From contig CAIJZF010000184.1 of NCBI GenBank assembly GCA_903825095.1, forward strand, positions 1-6,332: DNA of 6,332 nt, in the 5' to 3' direction. The position numbers and the translations under genes were made by a program. The notes beneath the pieces were generated by a model. The model ran no database searches and had not been told where the DNA came from. It was given only the letters and a program-made list of their open reading frames with translations. Position 1 is the stretch's first letter; every line of letters begins with the position of its first letter. Shown one piece after another: positions 1 to 6,332 of this stretch. The stretch is from an uncultured Bacteroidota bacterium. Its GTDB lineage: Bacteria; Bacteroidota; Bacteroidia; Chitinophagales; Chitinophagaceae.

Positions 1-234
1 CCCATCATTGGGTCCGCCCATTCTCGCATTCATTTCTTTATATCTTACCACAAAGGCATTGGCCCCCATAAAAGAAAAGTTCTCTTTTAAACTTTGGTTC
101 ATAGCTGAAATAGCGGTAATAATACCAATAAGCGCCATAATACCAAAGGCAATAATAGCGACCGTAATACCGGTTCTAAGTTTATTACTTTTTACAGTGC
201 GCCAAGCGAGTACGAAAGAATCCTGAATAGTCAT
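1..234 (-). CDS. ABC transporter permease, MacB/FtsX-like, N-terminal fragment
   Basis: Partial gene: 78 codons from an ATG at 234-232 run open to the left edge with no stop, so the C-terminal part lies outside the window. The protein starts MTIQDSFVLAWRTVKSNKLR, then has one strongly hydrophobic segment at about residues 21-43 and begins an extracytoplasmic region (about 45-78). A short cytoplasmic start with a basic SNKLRT motif, one membrane helix and then a large periplasmic domain is the pattern of the MacB/LolC/FtsX permease family, whose members are usually about 400 residues with three more helices near the C-terminus. By family, it would pair with an ATPase to move lipoproteins, peptides or toxic compounds across the envelope; the substrate cannot be read here. 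It lies 78 nt downstream of nuoN on the same strand and has no evident role in complex I. The family is fairly sure from the N-terminus alone; the exact subfamily is not. Confidence 0.8.
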   Translation of the reverse strand, partial: MTIQDSFVLAWRTVKSNKLRTGITVAIIAFGIMALIGIITAISAMNQSLKENFSFMGANAFVVRYKEMNARMGGPNDG

Positions 235-254
235 TATACTATGTTTATGAAACC

Positions 255-262
255 TAAAGGTA
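255..262 (-). promoter_or_regulatory. Possible Bacteroidota-type -7 element for the permease gene
   Basis: The minus strand reads TACCTTTA here, matching 7 of 8 positions of the Bacteroidota -7 consensus TAnnTTTG. It ends 20 nt before the permease ATG at 234, which would leave a short leader. No TTG or TTTG -33 element is found at the expected distance upstream; the nearest TTG is too close. The match is therefore weak and could be chance in AT-rich DNA. If it is not used, the permease would be read from the nuo transcript. Confidence 0.18.
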
Positions 263-280
263 GCATAGATTCCACAATAT

Positions 281-300
281 GGCCTTATTGGGCCTTATAA
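281..300 (-). repeat. Short tandem direct repeat with imperfect hairpin after nuoN
   Basis: On the plus strand, two adjacent 10-nt units (281-290 and 291-300) share 8 of 10 bases, including the seven bases GGCCTTA. The same stretch can form an imperfect hairpin over 277-298: a 4-bp GGCC stem (281-284 with 291-294), a 6-nt loop, one mismatch and three outer A/T pairs. It begins 12 nt after the nuoN stop. No run of T follows the stem on the coding strand, so it is not a convincing intrinsic terminator. It could be a weak terminator, an mRNA 3'-end structure or chance. Confidence 0.35.
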
Positions 301-312
301 AATGAGGAACGG

Positions 313-1698
313 CTAAAAGTATAGATAATTGAATACTAATGAAGGGAATACGCCTAGGATGAGTAGCAGAATGGCCATTACCAAAAGCGTATAAGTATAT
401 TTCTTAGGCACTTCATACATATTCGGCTCTCCCGTTACAAAATACATGGCTTGCACTAATTTGAAATAATAGTAAACACTTATAGCTGCAAATAATATTG
501 CTATAATAATTAACCAAAGACCAGACCCTGCTGCGTAAAGCGCATTTAGCATATAATATTTAGCAAAGAAACCTCCTGTAAGGGGAATACCTGCAAGTGA
601 GAATAAAAATATAGTAGTTACAAAGGCAAGTAGTGGATTGGACTTAGCTAAACCATGAAAGGCTTCAAAACTATTTTCTTTCATTTTAATTAAGACCCCA
701 AACACACCCATCGTAGCTAATGAATAAACAACGGCGTATAAAATAATGCCCTCATTGGCAAAACTTGATTTACCATACAAAGCAAATAACATAAATCCTG
801 CCTGTGCGATACTTGAATAAGCCAGCATTCTTTTGACACTTCTTTGAAAAACAGCCACAATATTACCTACTAATAAAGTGGCAATAATAACAAAGCTTAA
901 AATAAGTTCCCAAGAATGTCCTAATGCTTTTGCTTGGCTATTAAATATGGTAATGAATGCGATAAACCCAGCTGCTTTCACAATGGTAGCCATAAAAGAA
1001 GTGAACACAGTAGGTGCTCCATCATATACATCGGGTGTCCAAAAATGAAATGGTGCCGCTGATACTTTAAAGTTCATGGCTGCAAATACTAGTAATAATC
1101 CAGCCGATAAAATCATTTGCTCAGCAGGTAGACCAGTAGAGGGTTTAAGTACAGGTTCTACTAAATGAAAAGAGCCTGTGGCTCCATAAATAAAAGTAAT
1201 GCCTAATAATAAAACACCTGTAGAAAAAGAGCCCATTAAAAAATATTTTAAAGCCGCTTCATTACTGAATAAGTTTTTCTTATCGGCTCCAGTTAATATA
1301 TATAAAGGAATAGATAAAATTTCAATGCCAATAAACAACATTAATAAATTATCAAAAGAAGTTAAGATACTTGCACCGCATAAAATAAAGAAAAACAAAG
1401 CATAAAAATCGGCGGCCTGGTTATCAAATTTGGCAATCTCTTCTCCGTTCAACCAGATATAAATAAAAGTAAGAATGAAAAATATAGTATTCACGAATAA
1501 ACCAAATCGAGTAAAGGCCAGCATGCCCTTGGTATCAAAACTAATAACGTACCAACCATTTAATTGGGCCAAATTGCTTAAGATTAAAACAAATAATCCT
1601 ACTAAAGCAATGCTTTGTTGCGATTTTTGATTTTTGATGCCCCATGAACAGAACATCATGATGACACCTAAGAGCGTAGAAACAATAATTGCATTCAT
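313..1698 (-). CDS. nuoN: NADH-quinone oxidoreductase subunit N (antiporter-like)
   Basis: NuoN, 461 residues, is the innermost of the three antiporter-like proton-pumping subunits in the membrane arm of complex I. It is hydrophobic almost throughout, as expected for about 14 transmembrane helices. Visible functional residues are the helix-5 glutamate E126 in GIEILSIPLY, K151 in AALKYF, the helix-7 lysine K211 in NFKVSAAPFHFWTPDVYDG, K241 in VKAAGF, and the helix-12 lysine K380 in GGFFAKYY. These correspond to E133, K217, K247 and K395 of the E. coli protein, apart from K151. The motifs MLAYSSIAQAGF (about 291-302) and SLAGIPLTGGF (about 367-377) are also diagnostic. Length is close to the family norm of roughly 450-490. 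The ATG lies 15 nt after the nuoM stop, without a clear Shine-Dalgarno. It is the last nuo gene and ends with TAG. No truncation or missing key residue is seen. Confidence 0.97.
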   Translation of the reverse strand: MNAIIVSTLLGVIMMFCSWGIKNQKSQQSIALVGLFVLILSNLAQLNGWYVISFDTKGMLAFTRFGLFVNTIFFILTFIYIWLNGEEIAKFDNQAADFYALFFFILCGASILTSFDNLLMLFIGIEILSIPLYILTGADKKNLFSNEAALKYFLMGSFSTGVLLLGITFIYGATGSFHLVEPVLKPSTGLPAEQMILSAGLLLVFAAMNFKVSAAPFHFWTPDVYDGAPTVFTSFMATIVKAAGFIAFITIFNSQAKALGHSWELILSFVIIATLLVGNIVAVFQRSVKRMLAYSSIAQAGFMLFALYGKSSFANEGIILYAVVYSLATMGVFGVLIKMKENSFEAFHGLAKSNPLLAFVTTIFLFSLAGIPLTGGFFAKYYMLNALYAAGSGLWLIIIAILFAAISVYYYFKLVQAMYFVTGEPNMYEVPKKYTYTLLVMAILLLILGVFPSLVFNYLYF

Positions 1699-1713
1699 TA
1701 CTAATTCGTTTTA

Positions 1714-3132
1714 TTATTTGACCAATAATTCTTGTAAAGTATCGGCCGTTAAAGTAAATAAGGGTTGTGGATAGACGCCTGTTACAAACACAATAATCAA
1801 TAAAATGATTAATACTGCTTGGGCTGCTTTATTAGGTGCAGGCATGGCATTTATTTTTTCACTTATCTCCCCATAGGCCACTTTTTGTACCATGTTCAAA
1901 GTATAAATGGCAGCGAGTACAATACTAATACCTGCAAAAGCAGCTATCCAAGGATTCAACATAAATAAACCATTGAACATTAAAAATTCACCCACAAAGG
2001 CATTGGTTAATGGCATGGCAATATTAGCTAAAGCAAAACCCACTAATAAAATAGCAAGTGTTGGTTGTTTTTTAGCAAGCCCTCCCATTTGTTGCATCGA
2101 TCTTGTTCCTGTTTGTTGCTCCAATATATCTGCAATAATCCATAATCCTAATACATTAATACCATGCGAGAATAATTGAATCAAGGCGCCTTGAATAGCA
2201 ATACCCGTATTAGTAAAAATAGCAGCGTTCATTAAACCTATATGTGCAATAGAAGAATAAGCAATTAGTCTTTTAATATCGTCTTGGCGAATAGCAATAA
2301 AAGAGGCATATAAAATACCTACTACCGATAAAAATACAACCACATTGGTATGCGCTGCAAAAGCAACTGGAAATAAAGGAAGTAACCATCTTAAAATTCC
2401 ATACAAGCCCATTTTCACCATCACAGCACTCATGACCATGGTTACCGCTGTTGGCGATTGCTCGTAGGTATCGGGCTGCCATGTATGTAAAGGAAAGATG
2501 GGCATTTTTATAGCAAAGGCTGTAAAGAATAAAGCAAAGGCAGTTATTTTTTGACCGTCTGTTAAATTCGCATGTATAAAGGATTGTATAGAAAAACTAT
2601 GCGCTGCAGTATGCGCATTTACAAATAAAATACCTATGAGCATAAACAAAGAACCTAAAAAAGTATAAATGAAGAATTTAAAAGTAATGGCTATGCGCTT
2701 CTCTCCTCCCCAAATTGAACATAAAAAATAAACAGGTATTAAAGCCAATTCCCAGAAAAAATAAAATAGTAGTGCATCTCCTGCTAAAAACACACCCATC
2801 AAACCTGCTTGGGTAAATAATAAAAGCGATAAAAATATATTTTTTTGCTTGTACTGGTTATTTGCAGTTGCCATTAAAATGGCTGGTAAACTTATGGCCG
2901 TTAATAAAATTAATATTTTAGCTAGACCATCCACTTCTAAAGTAAATCGGCTATTCAAACTAGGAAGCCATGACATATCAAAGGCCTCTACTTTATTAAA
3001 AGAAACAAAAACCGCCAATACAAGTGTTGCTAAACTTGCACCAATAGCTAAAGAGGAAGCCATTGTATCTTTTTTTACAAATAACAATACAATTGCAGTC
3101 AAAAGAGGAAGTAGCAGAAAAGAAATTAACAT
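1714..3132 (-). CDS. nuoM: NADH-quinone oxidoreductase subunit M (antiporter-like)
   Basis: NuoM, 472 residues, is the middle antiporter-like proton-translocating subunit of the complex I membrane arm. Key residues are present: E128 in FFWELALIPVYF (E. coli E144), K152 in TFKFFIYT, K209 in AIKMPIFPLHTW (E. coli K234), K240 in VMVKMGLYGILR (E. coli K265) and the helix-12 glutamate E382 in VGEFLMF (E. coli E407). A glutamate rather than a lysine at that last site separates NuoM from NuoL and NuoN. The IKRLIAYSSIAHIGLM stretch (about 286-301) is typical of the family. After the HTW motif it reads QPDTYEQSPT instead of the common LPDAHxxAPT, which I take as lineage variation. It is about 37 residues shorter than E. 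coli NuoM, mostly in loops. The ATG is 12 nt after the nuoL stop, and the gene ends in tandem TAA TAA. Confidence 0.97.
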   Translation of the reverse strand: MLISFLLLPLLTAIVLLFVKKDTMASSLAIGASLATLVLAVFVSFNKVEAFDMSWLPSLNSRFTLEVDGLAKILILLTAISLPAILMATANNQYKQKNIFLSLLLFTQAGLMGVFLAGDALLFYFFWELALIPVYFLCSIWGGEKRIAITFKFFIYTFLGSLFMLIGILFVNAHTAAHSFSIQSFIHANLTDGQKITAFALFFTAFAIKMPIFPLHTWQPDTYEQSPTAVTMVMSAVMVKMGLYGILRWLLPLFPVAFAAHTNVVVFLSVVGILYASFIAIRQDDIKRLIAYSSIAHIGLMNAAIFTNTGIAIQGALIQLFSHGINVLGLWIIADILEQQTGTRSMQQMGGLAKKQPTLAILLVGFALANIAMPLTNAFVGEFLMFNGLFMLNPWIAAFAGISIVLAAIYTLNMVQKVAYGEISEKINAMPAPNKAAQAVLIILLIIVFVTGVYPQPLFTLTADTLQELLVK

Positions 3133-3144
3133 AATCGTTGCTTA

Positions 3145-5070
3145 TTATTTTTGAAACAATGTATGGATGAATCGTAAAATATAAATATCATTAAACCAAA
3201 TTAAAAAAAGTGTAATAATACCTAGTACCATAAATAAAATATAGTAACCCGCTTGTCCATTTTGAATAAGCCTTACTTTTCTAGCACTAAACTGAACAAG
3301 CTTACCTGTCCCATTCACAGCACCATCAATCATTTTCTTTTCAATAAATTCTTTTAGAAATAAAGCAAATTCATTCAATGGTTCAATAATGGCTTTTTGA
3401 TAGAACTCGTCAATATACCATTTATTATAAAAGAACTTCCCTATAGCAGAACTAGGTTCTTCGTCGGTTTGTTTACTATAACGAGATAAAGCTATAAGTA
3501 AAGAGGTAGCTGCAATAGCTACCGACACGCCCATTAAAATCCATTCAGTAGACACAGATAAACTAGCTTCATGAGGCGTAGTTACAATGGTACTTAGTTG
3601 TTCAGTTAACCAATGATGGCCTTCCATAATATGGGGAATACCAATGGCGCCACCCACTGCACTTAGAATAGCTAATACGATTAAAGGCAAGGTCATGGCT
3701 AAAGGGCTTTCATGCAAATGCGCTTCTTGTTCATGACTACCTCTAAACTTTCCTAAAAAAGTAGTGGCATATAAACGGAACATATAAAAAGCAGTCATAG
3801 CAGCGCCTATTAATCCAAGCACCCAATAAATTTTATTTTTTTCAAAAGCAGCTGCTAGTATTTCGTCTTTAGAAAAGAAGCCACTAAAAGGAGGTACGCC
3901 TGCAATAGCAATACAACCTATTAGAAAAGTAATATGTGTAATTGGAAGTTTCGATTTCAAGCCACCCATTTTTCTAATGTCTTGCTCATGATGCATGGCA
4001 TGAATTACAGAACCTGCACCTAAGAATAATAAAGCTTTGAAAAAAGCATGGGTGATCACATGAAATACTGCACCAGAATAAGCGCCAACGCCTAAGCCTA
4101 AAAACATATATCCCAACTGACTTACTGTGGAGTAAGCCAATACTTTTTTAATATCGTTTTGCTTAATGGCAATAGTGGCTGCTAATAAAGCAGTACTAAT
4201 ACCAATAATGGCAATAATATTTTGCGTGATCTCACTATGACTAAATAAAATATTACTTCTTGTAATCATGTAAATACCAGCGGTTACCATGGTAGCTGCA
4301 TGTATTAAGGCCGATACAGGCGTAGGACCTGCCATCGCATCGGGTAACCAAGTAAATAAAGGTATTTGCGCACTCTTACCCATCGCACCCACAAATAATA
4401 ATAGAGTAATGCCTGTGATATCGGCACTAGATAATTTTGCTATACTTTCAGCAGTCAAAATTTCGCTATAACTCACAGTGCCTAGTTTAGCAATTAGCCA
4501 AAAAATAGCTAATAAAAAACCTAGATCCCCAATTCGGTTCATGATAAAGGCCTTCTTCGCTGCATAATTATAATTACCATTTGAAAACCAATACCCAATT
4601 AATAAATAAGAACATAGGCCTACACCTTCCCAGCCCATGAACATAATAATATAGTTATCTCCTAAGACTAGTAATAGCATGGAGAAAATAAACAAGTTCA
4701 AATAGGCAAAATACCTAGCATAGTGCGGGGCCGATTCCTCCTGCATATAAGCAGTAGAATATAAATGTATTAAAGAGCCTACCCCTGTAATGACTAATAA
4801 AAATAAAGAAGACAATGCGTCTACTTTAAAATCGAAAGGAATTGTAAGGCTAGCTGTATGAATGAAATCAAAATAATGCACCGTCACTGCTCCATTGGTC
4901 TGTACCTGTAAAAAAGCAACTATGCTTGCTATAAAGGAAGCCACAATATAGCCAGTGGCTTTATAAGCAATGACCTTCTTGCTCCAATAATTTCTACCAA
5001 GCCCGTTGAATAAGAACCCAGCTAAAGGCCAAAGAAGAATGAATGCGATTAATATTTTCATGAAGGCCAT
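3145..5070 (-). CDS. nuoL: NADH-quinone oxidoreductase subunit L (antiporter-like, long lateral helix)
   Basis: NuoL, 641 residues, is the distal antiporter-like proton-pumping subunit of complex I. The core, about residues 5-530, carries E148 in MGWEGVGLCSYLL (E. coli E144), R179 and D182 in NRIGDLGF, K232 in GKSAQIPLFTWLPDAMAG (E. coli K229), H257, H337, H341 and K345, and K401 in FFSKDE (E. coli K399). The family signature IKQNDIKKVLAYSTVSQLGY is at about 302-321. The C-terminal part, about 540-605, is polar and amphipathic (FYNKWYIDEFYQ onward), followed by a final membrane helix at about 608-626; this is the lateral helix that braces NuoM and NuoN. A His-rich loop at about 446-454 precedes ESPLAMTLPL, as is common in the family. 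The start is uncertain: ATG at 5070 lies 4 nt after the nuoK stop, while Met4 (5061) would leave 13 nt, closer to the 11-15 nt seen before nuoK, nuoM and nuoN. The gene ends in tandem TAA TAA. Confidence 0.97.
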   Translation of the reverse strand: MAFMKILIAFILLWPLAGFLFNGLGRNYWSKKVIAYKATGYIVASFIASIVAFLQVQTNGAVTVHYFDFIHTASLTIPFDFKVDALSSLFLLVITGVGSLIHLYSTAYMQEESAPHYARYFAYLNLFIFSMLLLVLGDNYIIMFMGWEGVGLCSYLLIGYWFSNGNYNYAAKKAFIMNRIGDLGFLLAIFWLIAKLGTVSYSEILTAESIAKLSSADITGITLLLFVGAMGKSAQIPLFTWLPDAMAGPTPVSALIHAATMVTAGIYMITRSNILFSHSEITQNIIAIIGISTALLAATIAIKQNDIKKVLAYSTVSQLGYMFLGLGVGAYSGAVFHVITHAFFKALLFLGAGSVIHAMHHEQDIRKMGGLKSKLPITHITFLIGCIAIAGVPPFSGFFSKDEILAAAFEKNKIYWVLGLIGAAMTAFYMFRLYATTFLGKFRGSHEQEAHLHESPLAMTLPLIVLAILSAVGGAIGIPHIMEGHHWLTEQLSTIVTTPHEASLSVSTEWILMGVSVAIAATSLLIALSRYSKQTDEEPSSAIGKFFYNKWYIDEFYQKAIIEPLNEFALFLKEFIEKKMIDGAVNGTGKLVQFSARKVRLIQNGQAGYYILFMVLGIITLFLIWFNDIYILRFIHTLFQK

Positions 5071-5074
5071 TGAC

Positions 5075-5410
5075 TTAGTTTTTTAATCTATTTAGGAAAT
5101 TGATGTCGATAGAATGTGTATTGCGATACATCATTACTATAATGGCTAGTCCAATACTTACTTCCGCCGCAGCAACTACCATGATAAAAAATACAAATAT
5201 TTGTGCATCTATACCTGCAGTAGTGGTAGGTGACATAACAGCCGCTGCTCCATAATTCATTTTAGAAAACGCCACCAATAATAAATTCACCGCATTCAGC
5301 ATAAGTTCAATACACATAAAAACAATGATCGCATTGCGACGCGTTAACACACCTATTACGCCTATGCTAAATAGCGTTAAACATAAAAAGATATAATATT
5401 CTATAGGCAT
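5075..5410 (-). CDS. nuoK: NADH-quinone oxidoreductase subunit K
   Basis: NuoK, 111 residues, is the small membrane subunit (MrpC-like) that links the quinone-site region of complex I to the antiporter-like subunits. It has three predicted membrane helices at about 5-23, 28-48 and 68-94. The two buried glutamates needed for proton transfer are present: E35 in [13 protein letters not shown] (E. coli E36) and E83 in [13 protein letters not shown] (E. coli E72). The RRN motif before helix 2 (24-26) is also conserved. The loop between helices 2 and 3 is about ten residues longer than in E. coli (around 54-67, [13 protein letters not shown]), which accounts for the length of 111 instead of about 100. 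The ATG is 11 nt after the nuoJ stop and has no clear Shine-Dalgarno; nuoL follows 4 nt after the stop. Confidence 0.96.
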   Translation of the reverse strand: MPIEYYIFLCLTLFSIGVIGVLTRRNAIIVFMCIELMLNAVNLLLVAFSKMNYGAAAVMSPTTTAGIDAQIFVFFIMVVAAAEVSIGLAIIVMMYRNTHSIDINFLNRLKN

Positions 5411-5421
5411 CTTACAAAAAT

Positions 5422-5922
5422 TTATTTTTTACCAATGATTACAGCTCCCACCATTGCACTTAAAAAAAGTACACTACTTATTTCAAAGGGCACTACATAG
5501 TCGGTAAACAATGCCTGTCCCAATGGATGTATAAGTCCTATGCTTCCTTCTTTTAGTAAAACAGCTCTTCCCTGAAAAGAAGTATTTTGCTTTACAAGCG
5601 CAATTAATAAAGTTAAAAAACTACCTCCCGCTATCACTCCAATTAATTTAACCAATAATTGCTTTTGTGGTTCTTTGTCTTTTTTTACATTCATCAGCAT
5701 AATCACAAATAAGAATAACACCATAATGGCCCCCGCATAAACTATAATATTTACAATGGCTAAAAATTGCGCATTCAATAAAATATAATGCCCAGAGATG
5801 GCAAAAAATACTAGAATTAACCAAAGTACACTATGTATGGGATTCTTACTTATTAATACCATTATTGCACTAATAATAGCAAAGGCAGATAAAGCGTAAA
5901 ATATAATTTCTAGTGTATTCAT
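5422..5922 (-). CDS. nuoJ: NADH-quinone oxidoreductase subunit J
   Basis: NuoJ, 166 residues, is the ND6-type membrane subunit of complex I, next to NuoK and NuoH, and belongs to the coupling region between quinone reduction and proton pumping. Five membrane helices are predicted at about 5-23, 28-48, 53-77, 92-110 and 147-163. The diagnostic helix-3 motif is [18 protein letters not shown] (61-78), which includes the conserved tyrosine Y62 in the segment that forms a pi-bulge in solved structures. [11 protein letters not shown] (25-35) is the usual start of helix 2, and [18 protein letters not shown] (145-162) is the usual last helix. The protein ends right after that helix; length is within the family's 160-200 range. 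The ATG is 5 nt after the nuoI stop and the nuoK ATG is 11 nt beyond its own stop, consistent with one transcript. Confidence 0.96.
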   Translation of the reverse strand: MNTLEIIFYALSAFAIISAIMVLISKNPIHSVLWLILVFFAISGHYILLNAQFLAIVNIIVYAGAIMVLFLFVIMLMNVKKDKEPQKQLLVKLIGVIAGGSFLTLLIALVKQNTSFQGRAVLLKEGSIGLIHPLGQALFTDYVVPFEISSVLFLSAMVGAVIIGKK

Positions 5923-5927
5923 ATTAT

Positions 5928-6332
5928 TTAAGCTTCTACTCCTTTTGCTTTAGCAAGTGCAGTTGCACTATTTAAAGTATGAGGAATTAATAAATCGTTT
6001 TTGTCGTAGATAAACCCTTTTCTAGTATAGTTGGCGGGCGCAAAAGTTTCGCTTAAATAAATGGCGTCTTTTGGACAAGCTTCTTCACAAAGTCCACAAA
6101 AAATACAACGCAACATATTAATTTCATATTTAGCGGCGTACTTTTCTTCTTTGTATAAATGCTCTTCCCCTTCTTGTCTTTCTGCAGCTTCCATAGTAAT
6201 AGCTTCTGCTGGACAAGCCACCGCACATAAACCACAGGCGGTACAATTTTCACGACCTTCTTCATCTCTATTCAATACATGTAAGCCTCTAAACACAGGA
6301 CTAAACTCCCTTTTTTGTTCAGGGTATCTTAC
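5928..6332 (-). CDS. nuoI: NADH-quinone oxidoreductase subunit I, 5' end cut by window edge
   Basis: NuoI is the peripheral-arm subunit carrying two 4Fe-4S clusters (N6a and N6b) that pass electrons towards NuoB and quinone. The reading frame is open to the right edge, giving 134 visible residues beginning VRYPEQKREFSPVFRGLHV. Numbered from that first visible residue, the two ferredoxin motifs are C30, C33, C36, C40 (CTACGLCAVACP) and C76, C79, C82, C86 (CIFCGLCEEACP), all intact. The 35 residues between them are highly charged and about 7 longer than in E. coli, as also seen in Thermus-like and Bacteroidota forms. A GTG at 6296-6294 could be mistaken for the start, but the residues before it match conserved NuoI sequence, so it is an internal valine. 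The missing N-terminus, probably a few dozen residues, would hold the membrane-contacting helix. The gene ends with TAA 5 nt before nuoJ. Confidence 0.96.
   Translation of the reverse strand, partial: VRYPEQKREFSPVFRGLHVLNRDEEGRENCTACGLCAVACPAEAITMEAAERQEGEEHLYKEEKYAAKYEINMLRCIFCGLCEEACPKDAIYLSETFAPANYTRKGFIYDKNDLLIPHTLNSATALAKAKGVEA

Noticed and set aside
8..226. Plus-strand open frame of 72 codons at the left edge
   Set aside because: It lies wholly antisense to the ABC permease N-terminus, whose minus-strand translation shows clear family features; the plus-strand product has no recognisable motif.
277..298. Intrinsic terminator after nuoN
   Set aside because: The hairpin has only a 4-bp continuous stem and no T-tract follows on the coding strand, so I did not call it a terminator.
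1199..1405. Plus-strand 68-codon open frame inside nuoN
   Set aside because: Antisense shadow of a strongly conserved nuoN region; the translation is lysine- and asparagine-rich with no family resemblance.
1907..2179. Plus-strand 90-codon open frame inside nuoM
   Set aside because: Antisense shadow of conserved NuoM helices; no independent coding signal.
2273..2482. Minus-strand 69-codon open frame in an alternate frame of nuoM
   Set aside because: It overlaps the conserved NuoM frame, which explains the conservation of the region; the product looks like random, cysteine-rich out-of-frame sequence.
2840..2846. Seven-base homopolymer run in nuoM as a possible slippage or frameshift site
   Set aside because: The NuoM frame continues intact on both sides with conserved motifs, and such runs are common in AT-rich coding DNA (another lies at 3070-3076).
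2849..3154. Plus-strand 101-codon open frame antisense to the start of nuoM
   Set aside because: The longest shadow frame, but it is fully antisense to the NuoM N-terminus and has no recognisable domain.
4289..4471. Plus-strand 60-codon open frame inside nuoL
   Set aside because: Antisense to the NuoL channel motif around K232; no independent coding evidence.
313..5070. Mrp-type cation/proton antiporter operon instead of complex I
   Set aside because: The gene order I-J-K-L-M-N, the presence of NuoI with two 4Fe-4S motifs and NuoJ, and the NuoL lateral helix identify complex I; Mrp lacks NuoI.
6053..6265. Minus-strand 70-codon open frame overlapping nuoI
   Set aside because: Out of frame with the intact two-cluster ferredoxin motifs of NuoI, which are certainly the coded product.

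Overview
The window holds the 3' half of a respiratory complex I (NADH:quinone oxidoreductase, nuo) operon, all on the minus strand. Reading right to left, the order is nuoI (5' end cut by the window edge), nuoJ, nuoK, nuoL, nuoM and nuoN, followed by the first 78 codons of an ABC-transporter permease that runs off the left edge. This is ordinary, well-conserved core metabolism. I found no RNA gene, mobile element, CRISPR array or unrecognised multi-gene system.

Layout: nuoI (5928-6332, partial) encodes the two-cluster ferredoxin-like subunit of the peripheral arm. nuoJ (5422-5922) and nuoK (5075-5410) encode small membrane subunits near the quinone-site end of the membrane arm. nuoL (3145-5070), nuoM (1714-3132) and nuoN (313-1698) encode the three antiporter-like proton-pumping subunits. 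The spacers between these genes are 5, 11, 4, 12 and 15 nt, with no overlaps, which fits one polycistronic transcript. The 78-nt gap at 235-312 is the longest non-coding stretch. It separates nuoN from the permease gene and carries a short direct repeat and a weak hairpin.

How the genes work together: electrons from the upstream part of the complex pass through the two 4Fe-4S clusters of NuoI towards quinone. The energy released is transmitted through NuoJ and NuoK to NuoN, NuoM and NuoL, which translocate protons. The key charged membrane residues are present in all three large subunits and in NuoK, so the visible part of the complex looks intact. Whether the NADH-binding subunits NuoE, NuoF and NuoG are present cannot be told from here.

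Organism: probably Bacteroidota, possibly a Chitinophagaceae-like lineage. This is inferred from the AT-rich sequence, the lack of clear Shine-Dalgarno motifs before closely packed genes, the NuoM, NuoI and NuoK sequence style, and the type of permease N-terminus. It rests on recognition, not on a database search.
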